A stretch of 64,000 bases of DNA from Varibaculum cambriense DSM 15806 (GCF_000420065.1 NZ_ATUF01000002.1:682001-746000); one strand, 5' to 3'; numbered from the stretch's first letter, positions 52,604 to 61,856 are shown. Notes: generated from the sequence alone by a model not told the origin. Numbers and translations are program-made.

Positions 52604-53647
52604 ATGTCTTCTCCACCTAGCAAGCGACGTCCAACTCTCCATGATGTTGCCCGTCTAGCTGGGTGCTCCTATCAGACCGTCTCGCGTGTGGTTAATGATC
52701 AGGGAGCCGTGCATCCGGATACTCGCGAGCGAGTACTTGCCGCAATCGCTGAGGTAGGCTATAGGCGTAATGTCGCCGCTGCGGCTCTGAAGACTGACCG
52801 ACCCGGTAGTATTGGGGTGGTTACTGACTCATCCTGGCACTACGGCCCCATGGGAGCTTTGCGAGGTATCGAAAACGCCGCAAGAGAAGTTGGGAAACAT
52901 ATCATCCTATCCGTCAACGACGAAGACTCCTTCGGATCACTCGAGTCAACTCTCGACACTTTCCGTGATGCCTACGTTGACGGTCTTATCGTCATCGCTC
53001 CGCTCGTGCGAGAAGCCGAACTCGCCTTGGCCTCCATCGGGAACACCGGGTGGGCCAGCGTACTCCCCATTGTTGTCCTCGCTGCTGACCCCGCCCCTAT
53101 TCCACACGCCATCGTGGTCTCGGAAGACCAATATGAGGGCTCCGTGCGAGCCGTGGAACATCTAATTAGTCTCGGTCACCAAAACATCGCCCATGTGGCT
53201 GGCGCTCAGGAATGGCTGGATGGCCAGGTTCGCCTCAAAGGCTGGCGAGACACCCTGGTGGCCCACGATCTATCCGTACCCGAAGCCATTATCGGTGATT
53301 GGTCGGGAGAAAGTGGATATCAGGCTGGATGCCGCATCGCAGACTTGAATCCTCGCCCCACAGCCGTATTCGTAGCTTCCGACCTGATGGCGCTCGGTTT
53401 GCTCCGGGCACTTAATGAGCACGGCCTCCGCGTACCGCAAGACATCAGCATCATTGGTTTCGACGATCATGAGTTCGCGTCCCAATTCGACCCTCCGCTC
53501 ACCACCGTGCGACAGGACTTCGTGGCTCTGGGGCGGCTATGCGTGCGCAGCCTCCAGGATCCGGAATGTTATCCCCGGAGCACCATCTCACCCAACCTCA
53601 TCGTTAGGACAAGCACTGCTCCACCTTCCAGCCTCAAGATCGTATGA
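52604..53647 (+). CDS. LacI family transcriptional regulator of the adjacent sugar operon
   Basis: A 347-residue repressor. The N-terminal helix-turn-helix is RPTLHDVARLAGCSYQTVSRV (about 9-29) followed by the hinge NVAAAALKTDRPGSIGVV. The rest is a periplasmic-binding-like sugar-sensing domain (IIGFDDHEFASQFDPPLTTVRQ near the end). The frame opens at 52544, but ATG at 52604 gives the normal LacI start; ribosome sites are weak for both. It is convergent with the glycosidase/ABC operon. The TGTGAACGTTCACA operator at that operon's promoter fits a LacI protein, making this the likely regulator. No copy of the operator was seen before its own gene. Confidence 0.9.
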   Translation: MSSPPSKRRPTLHDVARLAGCSYQTVSRVVNDQGAVHPDTRERVLAAIAEVGYRRNVAAAALKTDRPGSIGVVTDSSWHYGPMGALRGIENAAREVGKHIILSVNDEDSFGSLESTLDTFRDAYVDGLIVIAPLVREAELALASIGNTGWASVLPIVVLAADPAPIPHAIVVSEDQYEGSVRAVEHLISLGHQNIAHVAGAQEWLDGQVRLKGWRDTLVAHDLSVPEAIIGDWSGESGYQAGCRIADLNPRPTAVFVASDLMALGLLRALNEHGLRVPQDISIIGFDDHEFASQFDPPLTTVRQDFVALGRLCVRSLQDPECYPRSTISPNLIVRTSTAPPSSLKIV

Positions 53648-53756
53648 AGATATGTGGGCAGGAGGCCAATAGGCGCCATTAACCCCGAGGATGCAGCTGC
53701 CCCCCCCATATGGGTGAGAGTCCAGCAGACCGAGACTTGGTGCCACAATGTGAAAT

Positions 53757-53783
53757 GGCCGGGACCTCGAAGAGATCCCGGCC
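53757..53783 (-). terminator. Hairpin terminator of the sugar operon (possibly bidirectional)
   Basis: GGCCGGGA pairs with TCCCGGCC around an 11-base loop, 20 bp beyond the operon's last stop codon. T-rich bases (ATTTCA on the minus strand, A/T on the plus side) are short. Its place between convergent genes fits a shared terminator. Confidence 0.65.
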
Positions 53784-53802
53784 AAATTCCTATCCTATGA
53801 GA

Positions 53803-54582
53803 TTAGCCGACGCGTTCCACCTGGAAGTCGTCACCCAGCTCACTTACGACCGCAGCCTTGTCCTCAGCGGCCAAGAATCGCTCAGCAGCCTCGCGGGTAC
53901 AGCTGACTACCAGCTTAACATCGCCCTCGCGACCATTGGCGAAGGAAACCAGACGCTGCGTCACGCCAGCCCGATCACCCTTGATGTCAACCAAACTCGG
54001 ATCGGCGGTACCGATCGAGATAACCTTCCGGTCCTGATCAAACCGCAGGATGAGGCTAGTCCACAAGGAGTTGTCGTCATGCACAGCCAGCACCAAAGTG
54101 CTGTTCGGGCTCACGAACGCATTCGCGGCCGCCACCACTGCGTCATGAGAAGCGCCTAGCTTCCACTGCAGACCCAGGGTCTGATCAGCAGGTTCGGGAG
54201 CAGTCACGATCGTTGACTTGTAGCGATCACGCAGCAAGCTCCAGGAGCGGCAAACGTAGACATCGAGGTCCTCGTCCGCGTCCCAGGCGTTTTGGTACTC
54301 GGCAAAGTACTCGTCCATAGCATCTCGCTCCGCCACCATGACGAAATCGACCTGGTCGCGGTTGGCAGCGTACAGAGCGTCAGCAGCAGCCTGCAGATCA
54401 TCGACCTGCGTAGGAGCTTGCGCTACTTCCGCGCCTTGGGTGTGGCGGCACTTAACCACCTTTCCCTTTTCCAAAAGACACACGATCCTGCGGGCTCCCT
54501 TGGCGGAACGCAGCAGCAGGTGCTGCGCATTGCGCCACTGGTCCACGTCCAGATCGGCCATTAAAACATCACCGTGAAGCAT
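53803..54582 (-). CDS. Unrecognised soluble protein, last gene of the sugar operon
   Basis: A 259-residue protein that I do not recognise. It has no signal peptide or transmembrane helix. It reads as two or three small alpha/beta units: QWRNAQHLLLRSAKGARRIVC, then a helical DDLQAAADALYAANRD, then a beta-rich second half (LGLQWKLGASHDAVVAAANA, STLVLAVHDDNSLWTSLILRF, RKVISIGTADPSLV). GAAAGG lies before the ATG and the gap to the glycosidase gene is 17 bp, so it belongs to the operon and is expressed with it. An accessory role in galactoside use is suggested only by position. Confidence 0.6.
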   Translation of the reverse strand: MLHGDVLMADLDVDQWRNAQHLLLRSAKGARRIVCLLEKGKVVKCRHTQGAEVAQAPTQVDDLQAAADALYAANRDQVDFVMVAERDAMDEYFAEYQNAWDADEDLDVYVCRSWSLLRDRYKSTIVTAPEPADQTLGLQWKLGASHDAVVAAANAFVSPNSTLVLAVHDDNSLWTSLILRFDQDRKVISIGTADPSLVDIKGDRAGVTQRLVSFANGREGDVKLVVSCTREAAERFLAAEDKAAVVSELGDDFQVERVG

Positions 54583-54599
54583 TGTAGTTCCTTTCAGCT

Positions 54600-56645
54600 C
54601 TATAGCGAGCAGTCGTAGACATTAATTGAGTAGGCGGGCATAGAAGCCGACAACTGGCTGCCCTGGGTAGTACCCGGCTGGCCGGACCACAGTTCGGTGG
54701 CCTTTTCGACCTCGAAGGGTAGTTCGACACGGGCCTCAATGGCCTCGGCTGTCGGGTTGGCGATAAACACCACGCGACGCTTGGGATCGTCTTTATCCAG
54801 GTGAACCACCACGTCGAGACGGGCGTCGCTCTTGTTTACGGCGGAAACTTTAGCCGCGGCGCAAGCCTGATCGAGGACGCTGGCGGCGTCATCTCCACTC
54901 TTAACGACGAACCAATTGCCCTTACCGGATTCAACGGCATCCTTGAGGATAGTGCAGGGGTTCATCAGGGAGTCCAGCTCGGGTAGCTTCGGACCAACGA
55001 CCGCGCAGCCGCCACCGGCTACGAAGTCCACCAGAGCCTGCTGAATCTTCGCATCCAGGTAGTCGAGGGTTGGCAGCACGACGATGCTGCGTTCGCCCCA
55101 ACGCGAGGGATCGAGATCCGTATCGGAGATCACGAAGTCGTGACCACCGGCCGATAGAGCCTCGAAGCAAGCGCCGAAGGCCTTACTCTTCTCCAACTGT
55201 ACTGGCGCATCGAAGCCCAGATTGTCCTCACTGATGGTCAGCGGGTTAGCGTACTCGCTGAAGCCTGAGGGGGTCTCCAAGAAGTCACCGGGGAAGGAGA
55301 CCAACACGGAGGCCGCCTCGAGCCGATCGTATTCGCGGTTTGCCAGGAGCAGTACCTTCGCATCACGACGCAAGGAGGTAAAGCTGTTCTCGGACTGCAT
55401 TCGGTTGGCATTGCTGAACATCTTCTCGTGGTCTTCGCGAACCCGACCATCACGACGGATAGGAGAGTCTAGCCAGCGGTCGCGCTCCACCAGCATGTAG
55501 CGGCTGAAGCCCTTGATGCCCTGCATCAGTGCAGCCTTGGTAACGAACTCCTCGTCGTAAATCTCGCCTGGGTTCAGGTACCAGGGCCACACACCGGCGA
55601 TGAACTCCGGGATGTAGGGGAAGCGGCTGGTTCCCACCACATACGAACCAACGGTCTTGACGTGGCTGTAGAGTTCCTTGCGGGAGTAAATGTCGAAGCC
55701 GACAAAATCAAGCTTCTCTTCCAGCTTGGCGATGTTGAAAGGAGTGGTGAAGCCAGAAGCGGCGCCACCCGGACCGAGCGGGTGCGGGTAGTTGTGGAAT
55801 AGCGCGATCTGATCTAGGCCACGCTCACGCATCATGTCGGCAAGGCGATCCATCGAAATGATCAGGTACTGCTCACGGTATTCAATCCAGTCAGCTAAGA
55901 CCGGAATGTCATGCTTGCTCTTACCTTCGAAACGCCGCGGCGGGTCAATCTCGCCCTCGCTGCTATAGGAGGTGCCGTAGGCCTTGTTGATGCTTGCCAG
56001 GTCACCGTACTTGTCAAGCAAGAAGGTGCGGTACTGCGCCAAGGACTCTTCGGAGTAGTCGGCAGCGTACGCGTTGATGCAGAAGAAGTACGCCATCTCG
56101 TTATCAACCTGAGCTGCAACAATACCGCCCTTGGGGTAACAGTGACGAGCCAGGATCTCACAGATTGCGTCGTACCAGAGTGCGGTCTCTTCGTAGAATT
56201 CATCGGCCGCGTAGTTGACAGCGGGGATGGGCTTAGGCACCTGGGTCAGGACGGTCCGTCCTCCCTTGGCGTTGCGCATCTGCAACCGCTCGTTCTCGAG
56301 TATACGTTTGGGGTATCCGAACCAGGTTAGCTCGGAGTTGATCTGCGGTCCGGGACGTACGATTACCCGGAACTCTTTTTCTTCACATAGGGTCAGGAAG
56401 GCGTCAATATCCTTGTTTCCTGAGAAGTCGAAGACTCCCTTTTCTACTTCGTGAATTTCCCACGGGATGTAGATCGAGATCATGTTGAATCCCATACCTT
56501 TGACGGATTCCAGGATTTGATCCCACTTGTCCCGGTCAAGCCTCCAGTAGTGTACGGCACCGCCGTACAGCGAGACGGTCTCGCCATCAACCTTGAAGGC
56601 GCTCTTGCCAACCGACACAGGCCGGTTGTCTGTTTGCTTCTCCAT
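54600..56645 (-). CDS. Glycoside hydrolase family 35-like beta-galactosidase
   Basis: A 681-residue intracellular-type enzyme without signal peptide. The barrel begins YGGAVHYWRLDRDKWDQIL with the GFNMISIYIPWEIHEVEKGVFDFSG block typical of GH35. VAAQVDNEM contains the probable acid/base Glu183 after Asn182, and PEFIAG contains the probable nucleophile Glu347. C-terminal beta-domains follow (about 390-681). It should release terminal beta-galactose from an imported oligosaccharide. GH42 is a related possibility, because both share this clan and the end is GH42-like. It sits directly after the permease gene of the same operon, separated by 56 bp. Confidence 0.85.
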   Translation of the reverse strand: MEKQTDNRPVSVGKSAFKVDGETVSLYGGAVHYWRLDRDKWDQILESVKGMGFNMISIYIPWEIHEVEKGVFDFSGNKDIDAFLTLCEEKEFRVIVRPGPQINSELTWFGYPKRILENERLQMRNAKGGRTVLTQVPKPIPAVNYAADEFYEETALWYDAICEILARHCYPKGGIVAAQVDNEMAYFFCINAYAADYSEESLAQYRTFLLDKYGDLASINKAYGTSYSSEGEIDPPRRFEGKSKHDIPVLADWIEYREQYLIISMDRLADMMRERGLDQIALFHNYPHPLGPGGAASGFTTPFNIAKLEEKLDFVGFDIYSRKELYSHVKTVGSYVVGTSRFPYIPEFIAGVWPWYLNPGEIYDEEFVTKAALMQGIKGFSRYMLVERDRWLDSPIRRDGRVREDHEKMFSNANRMQSENSFTSLRRDAKVLLLANREYDRLEAASVLVSFPGDFLETPSGFSEYANPLTISEDNLGFDAPVQLEKSKAFGACFEALSAGGHDFVISDTDLDPSRWGERSIVVLPTLDYLDAKIQQALVDFVAGGGCAVVGPKLPELDSLMNPCTILKDAVESGKGNWFVVKSGDDAASVLDQACAAAKVSAVNKSDARLDVVVHLDKDDPKRRVVFIANPTAEAIEARVELPFEVEKATELWSGQPGTTQGSQLSASMPAYSINVYDCSL

Positions 56646-56701
56646 AGTTCTTCCTTTCTTCTGTTACTGCGGAGAGTCCTGTATTCCTGCTTGTTAGGCG
56701 G

Positions 56702-57664
56702 CTAGTCTTTGCGTGCCAGGGCGACTGCCAGGATGATGATTATGCCCCGGATGATTTGCTGTTGAGAGGTATCGAGTCCGGCCAAAATGAGGCCATAGTT
56801 AATCGTCGCCATGAGCAATGCACCGAAGAAGGTGCCGACAACGGAGCCACGACCACCAGCAAGTGCGGTACCGCCCAGGATTACTGCGGCGATAGCGTTC
56901 ATTTCGTCACCGGCACCCCACTGGAAACGACCAGACATGAGGCGACCAGCGTAGAGCATACCGGCCACGGCTGCTCCCATCGAGCAGATCAGCATTACCC
57001 GGAAACGTACCCAAGAAGTACTGATACCGGAGTACTCTGCGGCTACAGGATTGGCGCCAGTCGCCAGAATTTGGCGTCCGAAGCGCATTTTCTTGAGCAC
57101 TATGGCGCCACCCACGACAAAGAGCAGCATCCAGATGATCAACCCGGGGATGGGGCCGATATTCCCGCCACCGAAGTTAGCGATGTAGTTCATGTCTAAA
57201 ATAGGTACCGGCGCGGAGTCGGTAATCCATTGGGCGATACCGAAGGTTATGCCCATCATGGCGAGCGTCACCAAGAAGGACGGGATTCGGACAAAGGCCA
57301 CGAGGGCGCCGTTGATACTGCCGACGACCGCCCCTAGAGCCAGTCCTGCAAGGATGCCGGGCACTAACCCATATTGAGACAGTGCCATGGCTGTCACCAC
57401 GGAGGCGAGACCCGCGACCGAGCCGACGGATAAGTCAATTTCTGCGGCCGCGATCACCAGTGTCATCCCGACGGCGATCACCGAGACGATGGCCGCTTGA
57501 CGGAGGATGTTCCAGAAGCTGGCTGTGGACAGGAAGCCCTGATCGCGCAGCAGCACCGAGAAGATGATCAAAACGGCTACGAAACCGACATAGATGATAT
57601 CCCGACGCCAGTCGAAGCTGAAGCGCTTTCTGGCCACCTTGGCGGGGACTGTTGAATCACTCAT
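56702..57664 (-). CDS. Sugar ABC transporter permease, RbsC/XylH type
   Basis: A 320-residue membrane protein with eight to ten helices. The block AAAEIDLSVGSVAGLASVVTA and GGTALAGGRGSVVGTFFGALL are the diagnostic segments of the ribose/xylose/galactose-type permeases of class CUT2. It overlaps the ATPase gene by eight bases. CUT2 transporters usually carry monosaccharides, so import of a small galactoside here would be a little unusual. It forms a homodimer with the dual ATPase encoded upstream. Confidence 0.92.
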   Translation of the reverse strand: MSDSTVPAKVARKRFSFDWRRDIIYVGFVAVLIIFSVLLRDQGFLSTASFWNILRQAAIVSVIAVGMTLVIAAAEIDLSVGSVAGLASVVTAMALSQYGLVPGILAGLALGAVVGSINGALVAFVRIPSFLVTLAMMGITFGIAQWITDSAPVPILDMNYIANFGGGNIGPIPGLIIWMLLFVVGGAIVLKKMRFGRQILATGANPVAAEYSGISTSWVRFRVMLICSMGAAVAGMLYAGRLMSGRFQWGAGDEMNAIAAVILGGTALAGGRGSVVGTFFGALLMATINYGLILAGLDTSQQQIIRGIIIILAVALARKD

Positions 57665-59192
57665 GGTTCACTCCTTGAACTGCTAGTTCTAGTGCCTGCT
57701 CGTCGATAGTTTCGGACGCGGTGAGTTCGCGCTCAACAGTGGACTCGCGCATCAGGAGCAGGCGATCGCTCATGGCGAGTAGTTCGGGATATTCGGAGGA
57801 AATAACGATCACCGCGTGGCCTTCGGCCGCAAAGTTACGAATAGTCTCGATGATCTCTGATTTGGTTCCGATGTCGACACCGGCAGTGGGTTCGTCCATC
57901 ACCAGGACTCGCGGGTTACGGCTAATCCACTTGGCGAGCACGATCTTCTGCTGGTTGCCGCCGGACAGTAACGAAGCACGTGCCTCTGGGCGCGCCACCT
58001 TAATGCGGAACTCCTCGATCAGTTTGCCAGCCAGGCCGCCCAGGGCGCGATCATTCACCCATCCAAGGCGAGAGTTTTCCGCCAAGTGAGGCAATTGGAG
58101 GTTACTGTTGACCGAGTGCCCTAGTACCAGACCTTGGCGTCGGCGATCCTCGGGAACCAGTACCAATCCTTGCGACAGCGCCTCCCCGGGTTTACTGATC
58201 TTTACCTCGCTCCCATCTATGCGCACAGTTCCAGCAGTCATCTGGTCGATGCCAAACAGGGTACGAGCCAATTCAGTGCGGCCGGAGCCCATAAGGCCAG
58301 CCAGCCCGAGAACCTCACCCTCATGGACTTCGAAGCACACATCATGTAGCCCATTGTTAGCGGCCAGACCCTTTACTGAGAGTACAACCGGACGTTCAGC
58401 ACAGTCCCGGTTGGGAGCAGCTGCCATGGCTACATTACGACCAACGATGCCTTCGACGATTTCCTCTGGTGTGATTTCCGACAGTGGGGATGTGAGCAGG
58501 TGTTTACCATTGCGCAGGATCGTGATGCGATCTGCGATTTGATAGACCTCCTCCATCCGGTGGGAGATATAGACGATGGAGATACCTTCGGCGGTAAGGC
58601 GTTCGATCAGTTCGAACAGCGACTTTGTTTCGTGTCGCGCAAGAGCTGCCGTAGGTTCATCCATTATCAGTACCCGCGCATCCTCGGCCAGAGCTTTCGC
58701 GATCTCGGTCAGCTGCCAGTAGGCCGTGGATAACGAGGACATTTTCGCTGTGGGGTCTACCTCGACCTGCATGCGCTCGAAGATTTCCTGAGAACGACTG
58801 ATCATTTGTTTGTCGTCGATCATGCCCCCGCTGCGAGGCTCATCATTAAGGAAGATGTTTTGCGCTACGGTCAGGGTGGGCACCAAGCTGAACTCTTGGA
58901 ATACCATACCCAGACCGGCTCGCTTCGCATCATGGATATTCCCAAAGTGGCACTGCTTACCAGCAACCTCGATTGTCCCCTTGTCCAGGGAGTAGACTCC
59001 CTGGAGGATCTTCATCAACGTCGATTTGCCAGCGCCATTACCCCCTGCCAGGGCGTGAACTTCCCCCGCGACGATTTCAAAGTCAACGTCGTCGAGAACT
59101 TTCACACCAGAGAAGGATTTCTGGATCCCTCTCATGGCCACCAAGGGTTGCGGGTTGCTTATATCCCGTTTGGTGTCAGCCGCGGCACTCAC
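57657..59192 (-). CDS. Sugar ABC transporter ATPase, RbsA/MglA type (two ABC domains)
   Basis: A 511-residue dual ATPase. Domain 1 (about 15-250) has Walker A GGNGAGKS (50-57) and Walker B VLIMDEPTAAL. Domain 2 (about 270-505) has the usual degenerate Walker A (GLMGSGRTEL), an intact signature LLSGGNQQK and VLVMDEPTAGVD. This asymmetric pair is typical of CUT2 importers. It overlaps the lipoprotein gene by four bases and the permease gene by eight, indicating coupled translation. Confidence 0.93.
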   Translation of the reverse strand: MSAAADTKRDISNPQPLVAMRGIQKSFSGVKVLDDVDFEIVAGEVHALAGGNGAGKSTLMKILQGVYSLDKGTIEVAGKQCHFGNIHDAKRAGLGMVFQEFSLVPTLTVAQNIFLNDEPRSGGMIDDKQMISRSQEIFERMQVEVDPTAKMSSLSTAYWQLTEIAKALAEDARVLIMDEPTAALARHETKSLFELIERLTAEGISIVYISHRMEEVYQIADRITILRNGKHLLTSPLSEITPEEIVEGIVGRNVAMAAAPNRDCAERPVVLSVKGLAANNGLHDVCFEVHEGEVLGLAGLMGSGRTELARTLFGIDQMTAGTVRIDGSEVKISKPGEALSQGLVLVPEDRRRQGLVLGHSVNSNLQLPHLAENSRLGWVNDRALGGLAGKLIEEFRIKVARPEARASLLSGGNQQKIVLAKWISRNPRVLVMDEPTAGVDIGTKSEIIETIRNFAAEGHAVIVISSEYPELLAMSDRLLLMRESTVERELTASETIDEQALELAVQGVNHE

Positions 59193-60343
59193 TTCTTCAT
59201 CGCTTTCTTCAGATCAGCTGGAGGCTCAGAGTTATAGACCTGCTTCCACGCCTTAAGCACGTTCTCGTGTGATACCGGCAAAGCATTTAGCGCTACATAG
59301 GAGGGAGCCTTCTTGCCAATCAGCGCCCCGGCGCCGATACGAGCCTCAGCAACACCCTGCTGGTACGGCTGCTGGGCACCAAGACCGACAACTAGTTGGT
59401 CTTGAGCCAAGGCGATTGCCACGTTTGTTCCGAGATCCTCGGTAGCGATCTTGAGGTCAGTGCGGCCGGCAGAACGGGCAGCAGCCATCACGCCTTCAGC
59501 GGGGACATCCCATACTGCCCAGATACCCGCTAACTTAGGGTTCTGGCTGATCATCGCGTCTGCTACTTTTTGCGCGTCTCCAGCGAAGTCGGGGCCGGCA
59601 ATCCCTTGCTTCTTAACGATCTTAATGTCCGGGTATTCCTCTTCGATAACCTTGGTGAAACCTTCGTAACGTTGACGGGTAACGAAGAAGTCCGCGGAGT
59701 GGTAAATGACTCCGATCTCTCCCTTGCCGCCTAGCGCCTTGGCTAGCAAGTGAGCAGAAACAACGCCATTACCAAAGTTGTCAGCGCTCACGATCGATTC
59801 GTAGTCCACGCCAGCTTTCAATCCCTTGGGAACGTTGTCCATGAAGACGAGCTTCGCGCCGCTTTCCGCGACCTTACGGTATGCGCCAGCCGTAGCTACC
59901 GGGTCGGTGGGAATAGATACCACAATATCGGGGTTCTTGGCGAGTACTGTCTCGATGTTGGAGACTTGCTGACCCGGGTTGAAGTTCGCGTCGGTGACCG
60001 CGATAACGTCGATGCCTAACCGAGCGAACTCGGCTTTAAGCCCCGCGATCTGGGCATTAGCCCAATCGTTGCCAGCATAGTGCATCACGAGGGCAGCAGT
60101 GGCCTTCTTTGCTTTAACTTGTTCTATTTCTTCATCGGTGAGTTCAACAGCCTTAGCCGTGACGGGATTCTCTCCGTTCGGCCCCTTACTGAACACTTTG
60201 CCCTCTACTTCCTTAAGGGCGGCATCTGCCTTACTTGCGACCTGAGTGTCAGCTTTTTCGCTGCTTCCAGACTCGACTGTGCAGGCCGTTGTGCTGCCGA
60301 CAATTGCCAAAGCAGCAGCGATAAGCAATGCCCTTTTCTTCAT
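59189..60343 (-). CDS. Sugar-binding lipoprotein of the ABC importer (RbsB type)
   Basis: A 384-residue lipoprotein. A signal peptide ends in a lipobox with Cys21 (GSTTAC). A charged linker follows to about residue 65, then a type I periplasmic-binding fold (ALVMHYAGNDWANAQIAGLK, NPDIVVSIPTDP, AGPDFAGDAQKVADAMI). The frame is open 69 bases further upstream, but ATG at 60343 is correct: AAGGAG lies eight bases before it and it begins the signal peptide MKKRALLIAAALA. First gene of the operon; its promoter carries the LacI-type operator. The ligand is unknown and probably a sugar or small galactoside. Confidence 0.93.
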   Translation of the reverse strand: MKKRALLIAAALAIVGSTTACTVESGSSEKADTQVASKADAALKEVEGKVFSKGPNGENPVTAKAVELTDEEIEQVKAKKATAALVMHYAGNDWANAQIAGLKAEFARLGIDVIAVTDANFNPGQQVSNIETVLAKNPDIVVSIPTDPVATAGAYRKVAESGAKLVFMDNVPKGLKAGVDYESIVSADNFGNGVVSAHLLAKALGGKGEIGVIYHSADFFVTRQRYEGFTKVIEEEYPDIKIVKKQGIAGPDFAGDAQKVADAMISQNPKLAGIWAVWDVPAEGVMAAARSAGRTDLKIATEDLGTNVAIALAQDQLVVGLGAQQPYQQGVAEARIGAGALIGKKAPSYVALNALPVSHENVLKAWKQVYNSEPPADLKKAMKK

Positions 60344-60410
60344 AATAGTTCTCCTTTGAACTGTGAGACTTCTCAAGTTCCGATCCGTGAAGGCGGAACC
60401 TGTTATCCCC

Positions 60411-60439
60411 ATTGTGAACGTTCACACTTAAGATGTCAA
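60411..60439 (-). promoter_or_regulatory. Sugar operon promoter with LacI-type operator
   Basis: On the minus strand TTGACA (60434-60439) is followed after 17 bases by CACAAT (60411-60416), a good -35/-10 pair. A perfect 14-bp palindrome TGTGAACGTTCACA (60413-60426) overlaps the spacer and the -10 box. Its central CG and symmetric half-sites are those of LacI-family operators, and a repressor bound there would block polymerase. The leader is about 60 bases to the ATG at 60343. Confidence 0.85.
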
Positions 60440-60837
60440 GACCTTTTTTAAAACATTTTTGGATTAATACCTAAATTACGTGTATAAATTTTTTATTTTT
60501 TGGGATTTGATCAGGGGTTATGACGCTTGGAATAAACCATGAAAAATCCACTACGCTACCCACTTCGATTTCCACAAGTATTATGTATACAACGTTCGTT
60601 GATTACGTGTTTTCGCCAAGCTTTTTGTTGGGTTGCCTACAAAAGCCCTATCGTTGCAAGCACTCAATGAGGCGGTCGTGTCAGCTAAGGACAATGCGGG
60701 TCTATACATCATTTAGAGCTTTTTATCGTCGATGTCAGCGCTAAACAAGCATTGCTGCAGTCAGCTAGCTTGCGCTAGCTGACTGCAGCAATGGAAATTA
60801 GCGATCAGACTTAACCTGACCTTCGCTAACTGGATCT
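60440..60837. other. Gene-free stretch with a decayed-looking reading frame
   Basis: The first 80 bp are very rich in A/T. No intact gene is supported. In one frame, 60603-60716 reads as a plausible protein fragment (FAKLFVGLPTKALSLQ and onward, 37 codons to a stop), but it has no start and a stop codon just before it, so it may be a gene remnant or chance. CAACG-TT-CGTTG near 60590 is a weak palindrome. The stretch separates the sugar operon promoter from the glycosidase remnant. Confidence 0.35.
60750..60793 (-). terminator. Perfect 20-bp stem hairpin beside the glycosidase remnant
   Basis: Two perfectly complementary 20-base arms (60750-60769 and 60774-60793; CATTGCTGCAG at the outer end) enclose a TTGC loop, about 45 bp beyond the stop of the remnant on the minus strand. 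The T run is short (TGTTTAG), so it could be a terminator or another palindromic element. Confidence 0.6.
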
Positions 60838-61200
60838 TTATTCCATTCGCGTACCAATCGCGACCTGGGATGCTGCATTAGCTTCCCGGATACGATCAGT
60901 CAGGTCGGAGTAGAACTCATCGTAGGGATCCTTAATACCCCAGCCTCTACCAAGGTTCTCAATGTACCCACACCAGTGCCAACCGATGATCCAAGGTTCG
61001 GCCATGACTCTGGCAAGTCCTTGTGCATAGTCCTCACCCCGCTCAGCATGCGTTTGCATGTCACTCGTGCGGTGCGGGTTCATATCAGTGGGAACCCAGT
61101 TTCCGATATCGGCGATTACCACGGGCTTACCTGAGATTTCATGCCACCGACGGAGGTCAGAAATCATCGCCGTGTATTCTTCCTCGGGGTATTCGGCCAC
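60838..61200 (-). pseudogene. C-terminal remnant of a glycoside hydrolase
   Basis: A 120-residue frame opening at GTG, with an in-frame stop seven codons upstream, so no longer version exists here. The sequence looks like the end of a large barrel glycosidase: RRWHEISGKPVVIADIGNW (last barrel strand with a possible catalytic-position Asp), then EPWIIGWHWCGYIENLGRG and DPYDEFYSDLTDRI, a pattern seen at the C-terminus of agarase-like and related clan A enzymes. The N-terminal catalytic part is missing. It lies immediately beyond the tRNA-Pro terminator, as expected of a gene truncated by recombination at the tRNA locus. Exact family is uncertain. Confidence 0.6.
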
Positions 61201-61230
61201 TCGCCTACGACCCCTTCCTCACTCAACACA

Positions 61231-61262
61231 AAAGGGAGAAAAACTTTCGTTTCTCTCCCTTT
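61231..61262 (-). terminator. Terminator of tRNA-Pro
   Basis: Nine-bp stem (AAAGGGAGA/TCTCCCTTT) with an A/T-rich loop; on the minus strand it ends in TTTT, 12 bases past the tRNA 3' end. Confidence 0.75.
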
Positions 61263-61273
61263 CGGTCTCGCTC

Positions 61274-61348
<75 letters not shown>

Positions 61349-61466
61349 CGTAACTCCCATATTGTAGGCAGACCCTCGGTAAATCTAAAAATCACCTGCC
61401 TAGATTTCGGCGGATGTCACACAAAAATCAGACCTGAAACCAGAAAATCCCATCTGGAAGTAGAAA

Positions 61467-61856
61467 TCAGAATAGGAAACTACCGAGGGCGAGCCCGACG
61501 ACCGCTGCCAGTAGCGAGAGCGACCATACCAGCAGCAACGCCCCCCAGGCGCGGCGCCAATTTCCCCGTTCCATAACCGAAAAAATATCGAGCACGAAAG
61601 TTGAGAAAGTAGAAAATCCCCCCAAAAATCCGGTAGCTAGCAGGGCATAGACCCGGCTATCAGAGCGCAGATCACCACTGGCCACCGCAGCAATCAGCAT
61701 CCCGCCCAGCAGACAGGCCAGCACGTTCACTAGGGCGATCCCACCAGCAGGATGGCGTTTTTCTAGCTTTAACCAAGTCACGTCGATTCCCCAACGGCAA
61801 AGCGCCCCCACTCCACCGCACGTACCTAACGTGAGCGCAAACCCCAACCCGTTCAT
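61467..61856 (-). CDS. crcB: Fluoride channel subunit CrcB/Fluc (second gene of pair)
   Basis: A 129-residue protein with four helices. The signature TGFLGGFSTFSTF is the Fluc pore motif with Phe and Thr/Ser residues that line fluoride pathways, and GALCRWGID lies near the start. Fluc channels are dual-topology dimers that expel fluoride; many Gram-positive bacteria carry two genes whose products form a heterodimer. It starts in an ATGA overlap with the first crcB, supporting one functional unit. Confidence 0.93.
   Translation of the reverse strand: MNGLGFALTLGTCGGVGALCRWGIDVTWLKLEKRHPAGGIALVNVLACLLGGMLIAAVASGDLRSDSRVYALLATGFLGGFSTFSTFVLDIFSVMERGNWRRAWGALLLVWSLSLLAAVVGLALGSFLF

Noticed and set aside
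60520-60744. A 74-residue plus-strand frame in the gap upstream of the sugar operon
   Set aside because: No ribosome site, unusual composition and no match to a known pattern; treated as non-coding.
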